A DNA stretch of 64,000 nucleotides from Rhynchosporium graminicola (lineage: Eukaryota > Ascomycota > Leotiomycetes > Helotiales > Ploettnerulaceae), in the NCBI GenBank assembly GCA_900074885.1, contig FJUW01000022.1, forward strand, positions 529,467 to 593,466, read 5' to 3'. The notes beneath the pieces were generated by a model. The model worked only from the letters and a program-made list of their open reading frames with translations, searched no databases and was not told where the DNA came from. The position numbers were made by a program, and so were the translations under genes. Positions 47,601-59,678 of this stretch are shown piece after piece; position 1 is the stretch's first letter, and each line of letters opens with the position of its first letter.

Positions 47601-48673
47601 TCAATCTTGCTTCCGGGGCTGGACCAAGAAGTCAAAGCCCAGGCCCTTCCCAGGCTTATGGCAGAGCTGCTAGCCCCGGTCCTACTCTGACTAACTTGAA
47701 CACTCCCCAACCGCCGCGCCATGGAAGTCCAGCAACGAGACCTGACAGTGCTGGTTACTCAAGATCACCAGCTCGGAAACCTCTCACGCCTGAAAATGCA
47801 TACTACCGCGATCAGTCTTCAGAAAGTAGGACAGTGGCGTGGTCCCCTGGTATGGCTACCAATGCCAGTGCTGGGAGTAAGATGTCGATCACGCCCGAAC
47901 AGTTTGTGCACCAGCGGGCGTCAATGGCACCTGCGACCCCTTTGTATGCACATCATCGTCAGCCATCTAGCAACACTCTGCGTGCCAATACACCACCACT
48001 TGTCGGTCGTTCAAGTGACTACATGGCTCAGCATTCGCGGAACAGCTCTGCAGACTTACTTCAGCGGCCAAGTTCTCGTGGTGCAAATGTTATCCTTGGG
48101 CCATCTGGGAATGGAGATATGCCTACATCTCTTTCAGCGCGCGAACAAGAACAAGTTGCTAAGATGACTGGAACTCCATTGATTAGTATGGCTAACAACA
48201 ACAAGGCACAAGGACCTCCTAGTGGCTTGGTTGGGGCTATTGAAGCGAGAGAACGAGAAAAGCAGCATATGAAGCAAGGGATCAACAGCCAAGCAGTTCA
48301 AAATGCCATCTCTCAGCGGCAACAACAAGCCCTACACCATCAGCACCAACAGCAATACCAGGAGCAGATGGCTTCAGAATATCGCGCACCTCAGCAATAT
48401 AACATCATGGGTCAGTATCAGCAATATCCTCAAACACAGAGACCACAGGAACAGCAAAACTGGGGTATGTCGCCAGCAGCGAGCGCCTTTGCTCAAGGTG
48501 GTGGATGGAGTGCCTCGACTCCTTCGCCAGGTTTCGCTGGTCCGGAACAGGGCAGACAATCGCCTTCACAATATCCTCCTAGACAACAGCAACACTTCCC
48601 TCAACAACAACAACAACAACAACCACCACAGCAAGGGCGGGGCAACAGCACTTTCCACGGCCATGGGCACTAG
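44636..48673 (+). CDS. PH-domain protein, Caf120/Skg3 family
   Basis: Exons 44636-44972 and 45021-48673 (48-bp intron, phase 1) give 1329 aa. The start MSNFSSSRDSQRSPTPTSS is the first ATG in this frame after a stop. The joined region SMVQTYYPSMMDVSQDTLPE, then FTFLNSHANKLYQEGYFLK and WTECFAQLVGTVLSLWDAAD is the conserved start of the yeast Skg3/Caf120 proteins (Ccr4-associated, cell-polarity-linked). A PH domain follows at about residues 150-390 (ARVRFGAGTPWRRCWCVV; PSTSEGFVFVMPETHAAVTG), with a long loop in the middle. From residue 400 on the protein is disordered, Ser/Pro-rich, with a Gln-rich end (about 1180-1320) including a run of CAA/CAG codons. A polarity or mRNA-turnover scaffold is likely by family; the sequence itself shows only the PH domain and IDR. 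The N-terminus could be longer if the small exon at 44547 is used. Confidence 0.9.
48540..48655 (+). repeat. CAA/CAG trinucleotide run (polyglutamine)
   Basis: Q-rich coding tract at the C-terminus of the Caf120-like protein, with about nine CAA/CAG codons in a row around 48600-48625. It is prone to length variation between strains. Confidence 0.7.
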
Positions 48674-49696
48674 AGGTTGATGAGAGCAAGGGCTTACCTG
48701 TGGCGTTCAGATGGATTCTTTCTTGCATGTATGGAACGTAAACAGGAGACTTGCGGATTGGGTTAATTAATCCCCGGTTATTGCTCTTTATTTTTTTGTT
48801 TTTATTTTTTGGAGCACATCCTAGCGAGCCAGGTTGATTTTGGCTTATCGCTGTTTGCTCTCTGTTTTGTATTCCGTGTTGCATCGACAGCAAAAATAGA
48901 CTGGCCTGCATTGCATGACATTTACGGCGATAGACTGACGACTTACATAATCATTCCCAGACGGATAGGAGGAGGGAGTTCATTAGATTGAATAATTGAA
49001 CACATGAACCGCATTTTATATGCTGAATCGGTGCCTACAAAACTCTTGATGTCTGCTGCACTCAGGCAGGGATTCCTTGCCTCTCCCCGTGAAAGAACAT
49101 CGCTGCAATTGCAAATGCAATCTTAACATGAACATCGCAACTTGTTTGCGTGAAGGTACTAGTTAACTAGATACAAAAATGTACTGAGTATATGGAAATA
49201 AGAAGCTAGAAAAAAAATGTAAGAATTTGGATACTCTGAAGAAGATTACCCACCCTACTAGGCATTGATCTCAACCTCATGCGTAACCTAGGTAAACCTA
49301 CCTTGGTCAATTAAACACACTACTTCAAGAATAACGAGAAACATCCTTAGGTTCTCCACTTGATGCACAGGCAAAGTCGATTGAGTTGGACCGCTCCGCT
49401 CAGTACGAGTCCTCGTTTGTATCTGTGTCTTGGACCATGTCGTTTCAAAGTGATCGGTCTCGCTCTAATGTGAGATTTTCAGTTATCAATCACAAGTTTC
49501 CTGCTCGAAATCCCTCAAATCGCATTATCACAAATCAGCGCTGAGCCTCGGCTGCAATGCCGGCGTCTCACGGCTACTAACCATAGTAGATTACATGGAT
49601 GATTATTCGACTGGATGTCAACAAACCCGCTAGCCCAACCTCGCTAAACAAAAAAACGCCACCGCTAACCAAAGAAAACAATAACGAAACACATTC
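48674..49696. other. convergent 3' flank, no gene seen
   Basis: 1.0 kb of AT-rich sequence containing T-runs near 48790 and an AACCTAGGTAAACCTACCTT stretch at about 49285. No supported gene. Confidence 0.45.
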
Positions 49697-51225
49697 CTAC
49701 CGCCTTTCCGCCTCCGCAATAGCAGCATCTATCCTCCTCTCCTCCTCCTCCGGCCTCGCCACCTCCTCAGGTGTCATACTCTCCTCCTCCTCCTCCAACA
49801 ACGGTGACTGCATACCCCCGGCTGAGGAACTCCCTACAAAGACCTGCGGCACGTGTCTCGCGTCCCCGTATATGGGGACAACATCGCGATACTGTTCATA
49901 TTCATCGCCTCCCGATTGTGAACTCTTGGTTCCACTGGACGTCGCTCCAGACGTCGTGCTTAGACCACAGGATACCGTACTCGCCAACGTAGCCGTGGTA
50001 GGTTTACGCCTTGGAACCACGGCTGCGACGCCAGAAGAGGATGCTGAGGGGACGGTTTCGTACGCCTCTTGAGCGGACTGTCGCTGTACCGGGAGGAGAC
50101 TTGCGTCGGTAGGTTCGTCGACGGGTGTTGCGGCTGCGGAGGAGGCTGTTGGGTCTTCTTTCTCTATTACGAGGTTCTGGGAGAAGGAGTCGATGTGCAT
50201 GCTACGTGAGAGCACTACTTGTTCGGGCTGGTTACGTCTGGTATGTTTACGGCGGAGAAATGGGAGTGCGAGGATGAGGAGGATAAGGGCGAATGCTAGG
50301 ACTCCGAGGGCGATGCCCGCTTTTGCAGCGATTGATAAGCCGCCGCCTTTGGAGGAAGATTCTGCGAGAGTGACTGCTGATGTTGCTGTTACTGTACTGG
50401 TTGGTGTTTCACCAGTACTAGATGCGCTCATCTTTATTATTGAGGTATCAGTTGAGATAGGGACTATCAACGTCGAAGTAGGAGGTCTCAGGGTGGTCAT
50501 CGGCGCATTGTCCACCACGATAAGTTCGGATTGATCGCGTACCACCTCCAGTGAAAACCCTGGACTTAACATTTTGGGGACTCGCTTCTGGTTCATTCTA
50601 CTAGAGATGCTAGAAGATCTTGTTGTCGCAGGGGATACGAAGTTGGAGGCGATCGTGGCATCGTTGAAAGGATGTTCGATGCTGAAAATAGAGCTATAAT
50701 ATCGACAAATATCATTCGACCCATCATTGGAGGAAAAGCAGAAGAATACCCATTTGGGCATGGTCCTTCGATCTAAATCTCGTCCTTCCGTGAACCTAAC
50801 GGCTGTTGCCGTCACGTTATTGAGCTGGATACGTGACAAAGAAGGATTACTGGTAGGACACTGGTCTTCCTCAAGCGCGATGCATATTCCTACCAACAGT
50901 CAATATTTTGCTCGTGGGCATTCGCTCTTTTGGTAGAGTTGGTCTTGATTGCTTTACCAGACTGTGGCTTCGCCAATTTGATTGTGTTCCCCGTACTGAT
51001 ATCGTCGCCTTCTTCAGCTGTGGTTTGCAGTAAGAGTATAGAGAATTTCTCCGCAGGCAGATCCATTGAGTTGCTATGGACGATATATTGGATGACAGTA
51101 TTCGTGCCCAGTTGTATGAACGGCTCGACGAATTGCACATCATATGCCAACGATTTCCTGCCCCCGACTGCCATCACAGCCAGCACAAGGCTGAGGGCCG
51201 AAAATAAAAAAGCATGTGTCTGCAT
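49697..51225 (-). CDS. type I membrane protein with Ser/Thr-rich stalk, unknown function
   Basis: Two exons on the minus strand (51225-50958 and 50889-49697) with a 69-bp intron in phase 1 give 486 aa. A signal peptide (MQTHAFLFSALSLVLAVMAV) is followed by a lumenal or extracellular domain of about 160 residues (DVQFVEPFIQLGTNTVIQYI; SGICIALEEDQCPT across the intron; WVFFCFSSNDGSNDICRYYS) with four cysteines. A Ser/Thr-rich stalk comes next. One transmembrane helix lies at residues 277-301 (AGIALGVLAFALILLILALP), followed by basic FLRRKHTRR. The cytosolic tail of 180 residues is acidic and ends EEEERRIDAAIAEAERR. The layout resembles fungal wall-sensor or mid2-like proteins and Mid2-type TM anchors, but I recognise no named family. 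The intron joins two halves that are otherwise in different frames, which supports the model. Confidence 0.8.
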
Positions 51226-52690
51226 TATCAAACAAAAACACCACAAAAAGATAGGTATCTTTCATGGCAACAATATCCCGAAATCATGAAGAAGAACCAG
51301 AAAGTAAGAGGAAGTTCTCAGCTCAGAAGTTGTGGGCAACGCAACAATTAACAACGCAGGAAGCACGAAGGATGGAGAGCAAATAAGTCAGCATAAAGCG
51401 CACTGCGCCTCATTGTACGATGCGTACATCGCATCCTTTGATACGGAGCCATGTTGGTGTACAGTATCAGGCTGTCCAATATCCGGCAGGCGGCTCGATC
51501 GATCGGTTGGACTATAATAGCTGCAGCTGTGCAGAGCGAAGGACTCGATGCACATCGCATGCTGCGCGATGTGCGGACATGGTAGGGAACGGAATTGCTT
51601 GGGGCTGGCTGACTGTTGGGGTTGCGGGTTGCAATTAGGACTTCAAGTCTTGCTGCTCCCACCTGGAGCCAAAGCCCTCCCTCCTGCCAGTGTGGTGGTG
51701 TTAATCCCACCGTTAAAGTAAGTTTTCCGGAAGATGTGTTCATTGATTATTGTTTATACAGGGAAGAAGGGATCTGCCCCTCTACAACTGTAGAAGCAAA
51801 GAAGCTATAATCATGCCAAGGTAACTCTCTCCGGTGGCATCGTCCAGAGCGAGTCACCTGTCATCTATCGAGAGATGAATCAGCGCTGATTTCGAACTAA
51901 AAGAGTAGGTCCACAGTGGATGCGGATACCAGCTCGAGGAGGGTTATTCGATCGATCTGATTACAATATTCGGAAACAAAGATCAAGACCCGTTCAATCG
52001 TGTTAGGAGGAGATTCGCAATTGTGGGGCTTCGTAGATACAGTCGTAAATCAGGGATAGAGACCAACTCCCACAGGTTGACAGTTCCCAGTACCGGCGCT
52101 TTTGAGCCAGCGGCATGTATGATAGCGCTACTTACCTATTGATGGCCTCCGAATGTGGCTTTGTTCGAAGCAGAGCCAAAACAACAGACATGAGGCAGCG
52201 TAGTGTTGGAGAAGGCAGTAACGTAATAAAGCGACCGGAGCTTGCCTGCTATGCTGGCAAGGAACGTAGTAGCTTGTTGGCTCTAATTAGGTACGATACC
52301 TGAGCCGGTGGATGTTTGTTTTAGGGCGGGCAATTGTTGTCTTCACAAGTATCTTGAACCTTTTCCAGACCGGAAAGTCTTGGGCAAGGGAGAAGACAAA
52401 GTATGAGAGCGCAACAAGGAAAGTAAAGTACTGAGAACATGCTCTGGCAAGATTGTAGTAATAGTACCTGTGGAAATGTGAGCTGGGACTATAATGATAT
52501 AAATCGCGACTTTAGCTGAATGAAATTCATATGCTATCTCGATGTGGCATCCAAGACGAACACGAACACGATTTTATATGTTGATATGAAGGTGGGGTAG
52601 TCAAAGTACGGGCAGTTACGTGTAAGAGTAGTATGAGAACAAGATATACAGTGATTCTTCGGTTTAGCGTGATTCTTCAGTAAATAACGC
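51226..52690. other. intergenic, no gene seen
   Basis: 1.5 kb of ordinary composition with only short unsupported frames, ending at an abrupt change to TA-rich repeat DNA. Confidence 0.45.
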
Positions 52691-53244
52691 CGGTACACCG
52701 CCTTTTAGTATGAACCCTACTAAATATTAATATACTATAATTATCAGAACTAGAAACTACTAAAGCTCTATGAATACTATACCGATTTGCCTCTAAACTA
52801 CTTCTTTTTGAAGCTCTTAATCTATAGAGTATATATTCAGTCTACGGCTATGCCTCCTAAATCTGCTTCTAAGATTAGTATAAAAGCTCTAAAAGGACGT
52901 AAATCGACTAAACTACGTACTCGATTATCTTCTGCGCTAGTATAACTAGCTAAAATAACCCTGAAAATCAATACTAAGAGTACTATAACTGAGTCTACTG
53001 AGCCTACTATAGACTCAGTTATAGCTACAGCACTAGCTACAGTACTAGTACTAGTACTAGTACTAGCTATAGTACTAGCACTAGCTATAGTAAGCTAATC
53101 GACGCCTCTACCTCTACCTGAATCGATTATACTCTCTTCTTCGCTTCTGCAGATTATTATATAGGTTGTAGAGTTAGAAATTCGATGCTACCTAGATAGC
53201 GAGCGTATTAGTAGTATAATTAGTAGTGTTTCAAATAAGCTAGG
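52691..53244 (+). mobile_element. RIP-mutated retroelement relic with a Gag-like start
   Basis: TA-rich DNA. An ATG near 52851 opens MPPKSASKISIKALKGRKST, a basic N-terminus of the kind seen at the start of LTR-element Gag proteins in this region (compare MPPKKA at 59679). It is interrupted by TA stops, contains a CTAGTA microsatellite and is cut off by the LTR at 53245. Confidence 0.4.
53027..53095 (+). repeat. CTAGTA/CTAGCA microsatellite
   Basis: Tandem ACTAGT/CTAGCTAC-type hexamers, about ten units, inside the relic coding frame. Confidence 0.75.
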
Positions 53245-53512
53245 TATAACGACACAAGACTCGAGGCGGTATACAAGTAAGAATAAATAAGTAGGGAGGC
53301 TAAGAGCGATCTTATATAGTCTACTACGAAGGAAATAAAAAGATAAGGAAGGAAGAAAAAGAGAGATAGAGTATAAAGCACCTTATATATATATACTAGT
53401 ACTAGTCTGATACTATACCGAGTTAGATACTAGTTATACCGGGATGCCTATGAACTTAGGCCCTAGTATCTATCCTTCTTCTTATATAATATTCAGGTGA
53501 GCTATCGTTATA
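53245..53512 (-). repeat. 3' LTR of the Ty3/gypsy element (minus strand)
   Basis: 268 bp. Read on the minus strand it starts TATAACG (RIP form of TGTAACG) and ends CGTTATA (from CGTTACA). It is preceded by a purine tract (GGGGGGGGGTAA, complement of 53513-53524). Its last 120 bp align with the LTRs of the inner element: TTTCCTTCGTA, then GACTATATAAG, CCTCCCTACTT and TTGTGTCGTTA are shared. Confidence 0.78.
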
Positions 53513-54329
53513 TTACCCCCCCCCTAAGAAGAGCTTAACCCTAAGCTCAGAAGGTTATAGTTTATACTAGAAATTAGTCTTTATTATAACTATTTTCGTT
53601 AATATTCGCGTAATAAGCGCTAGCCGCTCTTTAGTAGTAGTAAATTCTTTATCAGGTTCTAACTAGTTACGTCGCTATAATAGTACTATATTAGTTATAG
53701 CTTCTAAATTAGGCAGTAAGCTATATTTACTTTATCTGTTTATAGCAGGAGTCGAGTTTAAGTAAGGCGTAGGGTATATAAAGGAAAGAGTTTATTAATA
53801 TTAGAGCTTTTCCTTTTTAACTATAATAACTATTTTAACTTATAAGTTTACTCTCCCTAGACTACGATATAGTTCCTAGAGTAAGTATTATTACTAACTA
53901 CTATAGTAGTCTACTATAATCTTATATATTAATCAACCTAATTAAGTCTTCTCTTATTATAAGTAAGTTTCCTATCTTAGTATTAAGGATAGTCTTTAAG
54001 TGTAGTATAGGAGCTTTATAGATCTATAACGCTAACTCCTATAGTACTTTTACTAGTTCCTACTAGTACTCTTTTAGCAGCATATTATATATATTACTTA
54101 CGATATATTCGCGCTTTCCTTAAGATAAAGTATAATAATACTCTTATTCTAGAACTTCTATATTTATTTAATAAGCTTAACTCTAAGCTTTATAAGTATT
54201 ATTTAGCGTTAAAGAGCGATTATAAATATATAAGTTACTTAAACTTAAATATAGTTATATATACTAATACGTTATAGTTACTTAATTATATTAATATAAA
54301 GTATAATATTTTATCAAGTTTACTTCATA

Positions 54330-54990
54330 GTAGCGAAGCTAAGGACGCGGAGCTAAATCGGAGTAGTATTATAGCTACTTATAAGGCTATTAATCGGATC
54401 TATTATCTTGCGAAATCTACTACTCTTACTATTACGTTAGAGATTACTATTATATAATTAGCAGAGACTTAGGCTTTAAGGCGATCTATAGAGAAAGTAT
54501 TTAAAAAGTTAGAGTTTATTAAGGTAATAAGTTAAGATCTTAAACTCTTAGATACTAATATAATACTACTATAATATAAGATTTAGATCTTCTAATAGTA
54601 GATTTAGCGAAATCTAAGTTAATAATATAAATAGTATTAAAGCAGATAAAGGAGTTAAATACTATTATATAGGAATTTGCGAAGAAAGCTATATTTAAGG
54701 CTACGATATCTAATATTAGAGGAAAACGGAATTTACCTTCTAGTTTAGAGATAGTATCAGATCTAGATACTCCCGGACTCTCTCTAAAGAAGAAAGCCTA
54801 TAGGATTAGCTATTATATTTAGTCTATTACTAGAGCTATATTAGTAAATTTAAGTAAAGAGTTAGATATAATAGTTCCGGTTCTAGATATTCTAGATTTA
54901 CTAGAAGCTTTAGAGAACTTAAGAGAGAAAGCTAGTAAAGTAGAGGTAGTAAAGGAAGTAGAGTTTTAGATATAGTATTATTATAAAGTA
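54330..54990 (+). other. protein-like open text antisense to the gypsy element
   Basis: On the + strand, between integrase and 3' LTR of the minus-strand element, one frame is unusually stop-poor. It gives RRSIEKVFKKLEFIKVIS, then NIRGKRNLPSSLEIVSDLDT and ILDLLEALENLREKASKVEV. It looks like a charged helical protein. It could be an accessory antisense ORF or another inserted element; no family is recognised. Confidence 0.3.
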
Positions 54991-55389
54991 TAATCGAGGG
55001 ATTATTCTTAGTAATAAATTTTTAATACTAATAACTATAATAATTTATTATCCTCTAAGTAACTATAGTTATCTATTCTATTTTCCTAGGTCTTAATCTA
55101 CTAATTTAGTTTATATAGAGGTCTAGGTTTACTTAGGTTAGTAGTATAGAAGTCTCTGAGCTTATATAAAGTATCTATTAAGTCAGAAGTATTATACTAA
55201 GTTAGGTCCGGGTTATAGCTTAGCTAGCTAACTTAATACTTCGGATTACCTCTTAAGAGCTATATAATAAGTATATCTTATAACTCTTACTCTTCTTAAG
55301 TAGCGATAACCTCCGAGAGTAAGTTTAGTAGCTCCTAGCCTAATAATAGGTCGTTCGAGTCCTTAAAGAGTAATTCGGGAGCGAATATA

Positions 55390-55560
55390 TTATATATAGA
55401 AGATCCCGAGGGTAAATCTAGCTTATAAGAGTATCCGATCTTAGCTAGGACCTAGTATAGTTCTACTTAGAGGCTAGATAGCTTCTTACTTAGCTAGTAA
55501 TTCTTAAGGTTCCTTATAGAGAGAAATATCTTATCTCTAACTTCCTAGTCGATATTACGC
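55390..55560 (-). pseudogene. integrase C-terminal / chromodomain-proximal fragment
   Basis: The minus strand reads VRDKIFLSIRNLKNY, then SKKLSSL and LAKIGYSYKLDLPSGSSIYN. This matches the GDxVxLSxRNLK..RPSKKLD..GPY..LE..G..YRL.LP pattern after the integrase core of fungal Ty3/gypsy elements. Confidence 0.65.
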
Positions 55561-55989
55561 TATTTCAGGTCAGTTATAGCGCTTATCCTCTACTAAGTAG
55601 CTATTATATTAGCTTTTATAATCTCGATAGCGGATTTAGTATATTTAGCTAAGGATTTAGTATCGATATAGTTAAGCTTCTCTTACGGTATTAATACGAT
55701 AAGTTACTTCTAATCCTAGCTATTCCGTAGTACTATACTATATTTAAGGGTATATAGCGCTATATTAATAGATTCGTAAGGAAGAGTTACTTAGGCGCGG
55801 TCTATTATTAGTAGTAGTTCGCTCTAGTTACTCTAGTAGTAATTAATAAAAGGTCTAAGGTATTAGTTAATATACTAGTTTATAATCTCTATTTATCTAT
55901 TAGTCTACTAATAGAAAGAGGTAGAGAGCTTAATCTTAACTCTAATTATATAATAAAACTCTTACTAGAAAGATAAGATAAACTAAGCT

Positions 55990-56190
55990 CCTTAGTTATA
56001 TATAATTAACTTAGGAGTATATCTGAAACGATATATCTATTAGATAAATAATATTACTATCCCGCGGGTATCGATATTATAGTAGTATAGTATCGATACG
56101 GAGTCCTTCCCTAGGTAGTCGATAAATACTAGTATTCTATTAAATCCTTAGTTATTAGGTAGGAAGTCCTTAAAATCTATAGCTAAGTAC
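55990..56190 (-). pseudogene. integrase catalytic core fragment
   Basis: The minus strand reads LAIDFKDFLPNN, GFNRILVFIDYLGKDSVSI and IYRFRYTPKLIIYN. The first Asp (DFK) and the second region (FRYTPK..I.YN, from FHGLPK..VSD) of the DDE core are still visible, interrupted by RIP stops. Confidence 0.75.
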
Positions 56191-57379
56191 TATATAAGGT
56201 AGCTAAGCACTAGTAATAGATAGAGGAATCCTTACTATTTTATCTGCTTCGGATAAGAGTACTAGTAAAAGTAGTAATTACGAGTATACTATTTTATATC
56301 CGATACGAGTCCTTTCTAGTAGTAATAAGTAGAAATCATTTCGGTAGTCTTACGAGCGTTTAGATAAGTAGAAGAAACTTAATCGTAGACTTCGCTAATT
56401 AAACAAGTATATAGCGGAATATAGCGTTATACGTATAGACGACTATTATAAAATAGTAAGCTATTATTAATAGTATAACTATTTCCTAATATATTCTATT
56501 TATTAGAGAATAATTCTTAGTTAAATTAGTATAGTTTCTCGATTAAATTAAAGGAGTTATATACGAGTTCTAATAGCGTATTAGTCCCTAGTGATATTAG
56601 GTATATATAACTGATTTAATCGATATAATATTCAGCTAGTTCTATATTAATCCTAAGGTTTAAGTAGTCTAGAGATAATAAAACCCGAGATCTATTATCC
56701 TATTTCTATTATTCCTATATCCTTAGGTCTTATTCCTTATAGCTAAGGATATTAGCTTTAGTATTATCTTTACTAAGTATATATATAATTTAGAAGTTGA
56801 ATTCAGATAGGAATTCTATTTATCTAGCTTACTTACTAGTTAGGACCTTAGTAGTTATAAAGTACTCTAAGGATCGATAGTCTATATATATACTGATATA
56901 GCGTTATAGAGATATAAGTTCCGGTCTTTATTTCTAGAAAGACTTAATAATAGCGTATAATTCCTTATTATAGATCTCTTAGTTTAGTTCGTATCTATTA
57001 AAAACGTAAGAGTAGAATCTAATTAGATATTACTAGTTATCTTTATATAATTAGAAGATAACTCTAGCTATTATACTATTAGAAGTATTAGTTTCTAGTT
57101 TAGTTTATAAATTAGGGTCGAAATAATATAGTTTCTATACTAATAGTAGCTATTAATATAAATCGTCGAAGGACTTCTTATAATCGTTAGTGAAATTCTA
57201 TAGTACTATAGGCCAAGTAAGTAATAAGAGAGGTTTAGCGATAAGGCTGAAATTCCGAATAAATTAATAGTAGAAACTATAGAATCCTAAGAAATATTTT
57301 ATAGCTATTACTATTTCGGGGTACTTCTAGTCTACTAATAGTACTACCTTCTCGGGATCTAGCTCGATTCTATTAGTAG

Positions 57380-57960
57380 TAATAATATATCTAAGGTATT
57401 TAGTCAAAGTAATATAGAAATCGCTTTTCTTAATATCTACTTAAAGTCTAGAATATATTAAGAATTATAATACTAATTTAATATATTCCTTATATTCTTA
57501 GAGCGTTTCAGAGTATATAAGAATATTATCTAAGTAAGCTATAAAGAAATAATCTAAGTAATCTAGTAGTATATTATTTATATATTATTAGTATATACTA
57601 AGTCTATTATAGAGCTTAAAAGGTAGTACTTTATATTTATAAGATCTGAAGCGGGTTCGGAAGGTAGTATACTCCTCTGATTCAGGGTCTATATAGATAT
57701 AGTTAAATACTATCCGGATATCTAGTTTAGTAAAAATTATTACTTTAGATACTCGAGTTAAGAGCTTATCGATCCTAGGTATTAGGTATAAATCCTTTCG
57801 AGTGATAGTATTAAGCTTATAATAGTTAATATAGAAGCGTAATCCTCTATTAGCCTTCTTAATAAATAGTATAAGTAATACGAAAGGACTTTAGCTAGAT
57901 TCGATAAATCTCTTATCTAAGTTCTCTATAAGGTATTCCTTAGTTACTTATAATTCGTCT
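57380..57960 (-). pseudogene. reverse transcriptase fragment
   Basis: The minus strand reads IENLDKRFIESS, SPFVLLILFIKKANRGLRFY, INYYKLNTITRKDLY, IIFTKLDIRIVFN, and YKVLPFKLYN. It ends in AYLDNILIYS, the degenerate YxDD box (original YLDDILIYS; Asp to Asn is G to A). Unambiguous Ty3/gypsy RT order. Confidence 0.88.
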
Positions 57961-58814
57961 ATAGATTACTAATATAGAGGTAAATATATATTAGGTAATA
58001 GTTCTTTTAGAATAATTTTATAATCGTATAAGTAATATAGCAGAAGAATATTAGAATCCCGCTTAGAAAAAGCCTCCTTAAGAGTATAGTATTATTCCGG
58101 TAGCTTTTCAGCTATAAGTTATTTAGTATTAAGATCCTTAGGAGAGTCGCTATTTAGATAATCTTATAAGAGGTAGTTTATCTTATAGATACTATTAAAG
58201 AATAATTTAGAGCTTTTATATTTTATATTAAAGTGAAAAGCTATAGTATTAATTTAGTAAATCGGAACCGGTTTTCAGATCCTTAGAGGTTAAGAGAAGT
58301 ACTTATAATAGAGTTTCGGCGTAAGTACCTTTCTTAATAAATTTAGAGCAGGAAAGGGTTCGGATTCCTTAGCGATAAGCGGAAATAAGTTAAATAGTAA
58401 GAACGATATATTAATATATTATATTACTACTATTTAAGGTAATTAGTATTAGTCTAGCTAGTTTATAGCTAAGTCCCGCGCGTTAGTATCGATTTAGTAA
58501 GATCGATTAATACTAGGTTTATAAGGCAGTAGAGTTATAACTATCTCCTTATTATATTAGAAGGTAATTAGATATCGTTTCGGCTATAGTAGCTTATAGT
58601 AGAGCGTATCTAGCTTAACTTAGAATTATTATATCTATTTAATACTAATAATCATATCTTACTATCCTAAATCGAGGAGAATAAAAGAGTAGTTATAAAT
58701 ATGCTTACTATTAATAGAAAGGTATAAATATATAAAATAAGTAATATAAGTTCTAACGGACTATTAGAAACTATATATTAGAATAGAATAGAGTAGTAGC
58801 TCGATTTTAATACT

Positions 58815-58819
58815 AAGGG
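58815..58819 (+). repeat. target-site duplication, left copy (AAGGG)
   Basis: Five bases directly before the left LTR, identical to 60984-60988. Confidence 0.85.
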
Positions 58820-59024
58820 TATGACGGCGCATGGTATACGTGGCAGATACGGGCCAGTATCGGTGCCTTAGGCATACCCTCCTTGTATATATAGAAGGTG
58901 CAGACTCCTTTAGAGCTCTGTATCTTTCTGTTTCCTTCGTACTAGATTATATAAGGATCGTTCTTAACCTCCCTACTTGTTTTATTCCTGCTCGTATACT
59001 GTCTTAAGCCCTTATATCGTTATA
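58820..59024 (+). repeat. left LTR of the nested element
   Basis: 205 bp, starting TATGACGGCG and ending ATCGTTATA. It differs from the right copy at about 15 positions by my reading, all transitions, with no gaps. It contains a TATATA box and CTTTCTGTTTCC. Confidence 0.9.
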
Positions 59025-59678
59025 TTAAATAGAAAGATTAAGACCGCTAGGGATAGTATTAAATAATATCTTACCCAGAAAGCTCGATTACAGACGAACT
59101 CTTTAACCTCTTTATTAAGTGTTCTATTATCTACTTTAATATAGTTTCGGCTCTGATTCGACGGTTAGGCTTTCAAAAGAGCTAAGATTCCGGAGATCTC
59201 TTAGATAGCTGGGAATTTGGACGTAATTCAGCCTTAGAAGCACTAGTATTACTGCGAAGTCACTCTCGGATACTTCGAAACTCGTTCCTTCGTACGTACG
59301 AAGTAAAATAGCAGACGAATTTTAGGTGGAAACTTCCCTTAAGGCCCTAATATTTATTATCCTCTTATCCGAATTTAACCTTTCGAAAGTAGCTCTAATA
59401 GCGAAAAACCTTGCTTTTAGGCTAGGACGAAGTAGCTTATTACCCTAGCGGAAATTACCGGAATTCGACTTATAATCCCTATATCCCGGTATAATTTGTC
59501 CCCTTTAGTAGAATCGACCTCCCTCTACTAGAACCTTTAATTTAACACTTTCTATATCTACTTAACTAAGATATCTGACTCTCCTTAATCTTTTAGCTTC
59601 TTTAGAATTCGATTTCGACTTTCGCTTCTTCTATAACTTTTAAGTATTCTATCACTTTCGCTTAGCCTCGCTTACCTA

